This document shows, piece after piece, positions 63,029 to 64,000 of a stretch of DNA of 64,000 nucleotides. Origin of the DNA: an uncultured Agathobacter sp. (GTDB lineage Bacteria; Bacillota; Clostridia; Lachnospirales; Lachnospiraceae). Within the stretch, counting starts at the first letter, position 1. Every line of letters begins with the position of its first letter. The notes below the pieces were generated by a model, which searched no databases, was not told the origin of the DNA, and was given only the letters and a program-made list of their open reading frames with translations. A program made the translations under genes and the position numbers. The stretch lies in NCBI GenBank assembly GCA_934365945.1, contig CAKRNE010000007.1, forward strand, positions 1 through 64,000, written 5' to 3'.

Positions 63029-64000
63029 TTAAACCATGAGGACATATAAATTATCATTGTCACCAATGGTTATGACTGATGAGGATGTACCTTGCTGGGT
63101 GACACTGCCTATTGAATTAAAGTCTCTCTTGCTATTCAATGAATGCGATTTTGATGATGCCTTCCAACCTTCGAGGACATAGCCTGATTCATTATCTACA
63201 CTGATATAATTCGTGGTTTTTGAGCGACTAAACTTATGCTTATCTTTCTCTGCCTCCGCTATCGTGCCATCGGGATTTAATACCTCTGTATAATATAACT
63301 TCTTTATCGTACACTTTCCATCTTTTGGTGGGTCTGGGTTCTCTGTATTGCCTGGGGTTGAACCACCATATGTATGAATGGGAGGGAGGGAAAAACCTGT
63401 AATGTCGATGGAGGCTATTGCTACACCATCACTCGCTATCTCTGATGAACTACTTATACGATGTACTTTACTACTTACTGCTGGATAAACCACCTTTGAA
63501 CCACCCGTACTCGTACCATTAAATGTTGGTACCTCTAAATCATGCTCTAAGCATAGACTATATGGTAACTGAGTGTTGTAGAACTTATAGGTGTATTCTC
63601 CTCCACCTGTTCCACCTACTCTATTTGATTCTCCTAATAATTGATATGCTGTTCCAAAATGTACCCTTGGATACCAATAATTATTATTTGTTGCTCCATC
63701 TGGCATTGGGTCACCTGCGCTCCATGACTTGCCTGTTGCATCTGTTACGTCATTCGCAAATGTATTGTTGGTATACATATAATTGATTGAGACTGGCTCT
63801 ACTACTGCATGCCATTTTGTATCGGGTTTGGCTAATGCCTCAAGCGCTTTTGCTCCACTAGCACCAGTATCTAGTACGTATGATGCCCATCTTGGTAATG
63901 GCATTTCACAACCTTTAATTTTTATCTTTTTACCACTATCCTGCATTAAGTATGCCATAGATTGTGAACCTGTGGCTTGCCAGCCATTCGTATATGTTAC
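63029..64000 (-). CDS. Large surface/adsorption-type protein, N-terminus beyond the window
   Basis: The frame is open through 64000, so at least 323 residues are present and the start is off-window. Gly/Ser/Thr/Tyr/Asn-rich composition (GGSTPGNTENPDPPKDGK linker near 200 of the visible part) and a C-terminal beta-rich repeat-like domain (YVLEGWKASSKSH...DNDNLYVLMV) similar to those of surface adhesins. The visible end has no C-terminal membrane anchor. In the phage hypothesis it would be the receptor-binding protein; in a non-phage element, a surface adhesin. Confidence 0.6.
   Translation of the reverse strand, partial: VTYTNGWQATGSQSMAYLMQDSGKKIKIKGCEMPLPRWASYVLDTGASGAKALEALAKPDTKWHAVVEPVSINYMYTNNTFANDVTDATGKSWSAGDPMPDGATNNNYWYPRVHFGTAYQLLGESNRVGGTGGGEYTYKFYNTQLPYSLCLEHDLEVPTFNGTSTGGSKVVYPAVSSKVHRISSSSEIASDGVAIASIDITGFSLPPIHTYGGSTPGNTENPDPPKDGKCTIKKLYYTEVLNPDGTIAEAEKDKHKFSRSKTTNYISVDNESGYVLEGWKASSKSHSLNSKRDFNSIGSVTQQGTSSSVITIGDNDNLYVLMV

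Larger units (their letters stand above)
57985..64000 (-). mobile_element. Integrated element with serine recombinase and rolling-circle Rep (inovirus-like prophage candidate), continues past the window
   Basis: Starts at the junction inside the penicillin-binding protein gene and runs off the right edge. All convincing genes point left: surface-type protein, HUH Rep, two paralogous tiny proteins, two small hypothetical genes and a large serine recombinase beside the attachment junction. It is visibly richer in A+T than the chromosome to its left, with long AT-only spacers. A compact genome, a helicase-free HUH Rep and a large adhesin-like protein suggest a filamentous phage; a Zot-type (pI) ATPase, the decisive gene, is not in the visible part. 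Confidence 0.75.

Overview
The window looks like chromosome of an anaerobic, low-to-mid GC, endospore-lineage Firmicute, most likely a Lachnospiraceae of the Agathobacter/Roseburia (Eubacterium rectale) type. This rests on gene content and protein resemblance, not a database search. The grounds are a complete sporulation set (spoIVB, spoIIIAA-AH, sigG, sigE, spoIIGA), a glgC/glgD pair, an Asp23 protein, ECF transporter S components and Gram-positive regulatory sites such as a LexA box and a preQ1-I riboswitch. Most genes lie on the minus strand.

Layout. 0-4.3 kb: type IV pilus/type II secretion operon pilB-pilT-pilC. 4.4-12.3 kb: sodium symporter, metF, MATE exporter, spoIVB and a K+(Na+)/H+ antiporter. 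12.3-21 kb: housekeeping operon nusB-xseA-xseB-ispA-dxs-tlyA-nadK-argR-recN, covering DNA repair, isoprenoid precursors, NADP synthesis and arginine control. 21-23.8 kb: glgC-glgD-asp23. 23.9-24.8 kb: a small island flanked by duplicated metA 3' ends, carrying a type I toxin-antitoxin module. 24.8-33.3 kb: rluF-like, ligA, metA, an SH3 surface protein, tRNA-Arg(CCG), DAHP synthase, Nudix hydrolase and iron alcohol dehydrogenase. 33.6-38.9 kb: rny, recX, recA with an SOS box, and prfC. 39-43.5 kb: spoIIIA operon. 43.9-50.9 kb: argS, an ECF component, sigG, an HD-GYP protein, preQ1 riboswitch-queT and a beta-CASP nuclease. 51-57.3 kb: sigE, spoIIGA, ftsZ, ftsQ, ftsW, murD.

The most unusual content is threefold. 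(1) Three copies of a 240-270 bp palindromic element lie at 5996-6234, 6260-6531 and 43538-43805. They share a conserved core, but their long terminal arms are unrelated in sequence between copies while staying self-complementary within each copy; internal stems also co-vary. One copy sits 26 bp upstream of spoIIIAA. (2) From about 57985 to past the window end, an AT-rich mobile element with a large serine recombinase interrupts a SpoVD/FtsI-type penicillin-binding protein gene at its SxN-motif codons. It carries an HUH rolling-circle Rep, tiny genes and a large surface-type protein, resembling a filamentous-phage (inovirus-like) prophage. Because it splits a cell-wall gene with sporulation-type homology, developmentally regulated excision (as for skin/sigK) is a testable possibility. 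(3) The metA-linked 67-bp direct repeats bracket a complete-looking type I toxin-antitoxin module whose two convergent promoters and shared terminator can be read directly.
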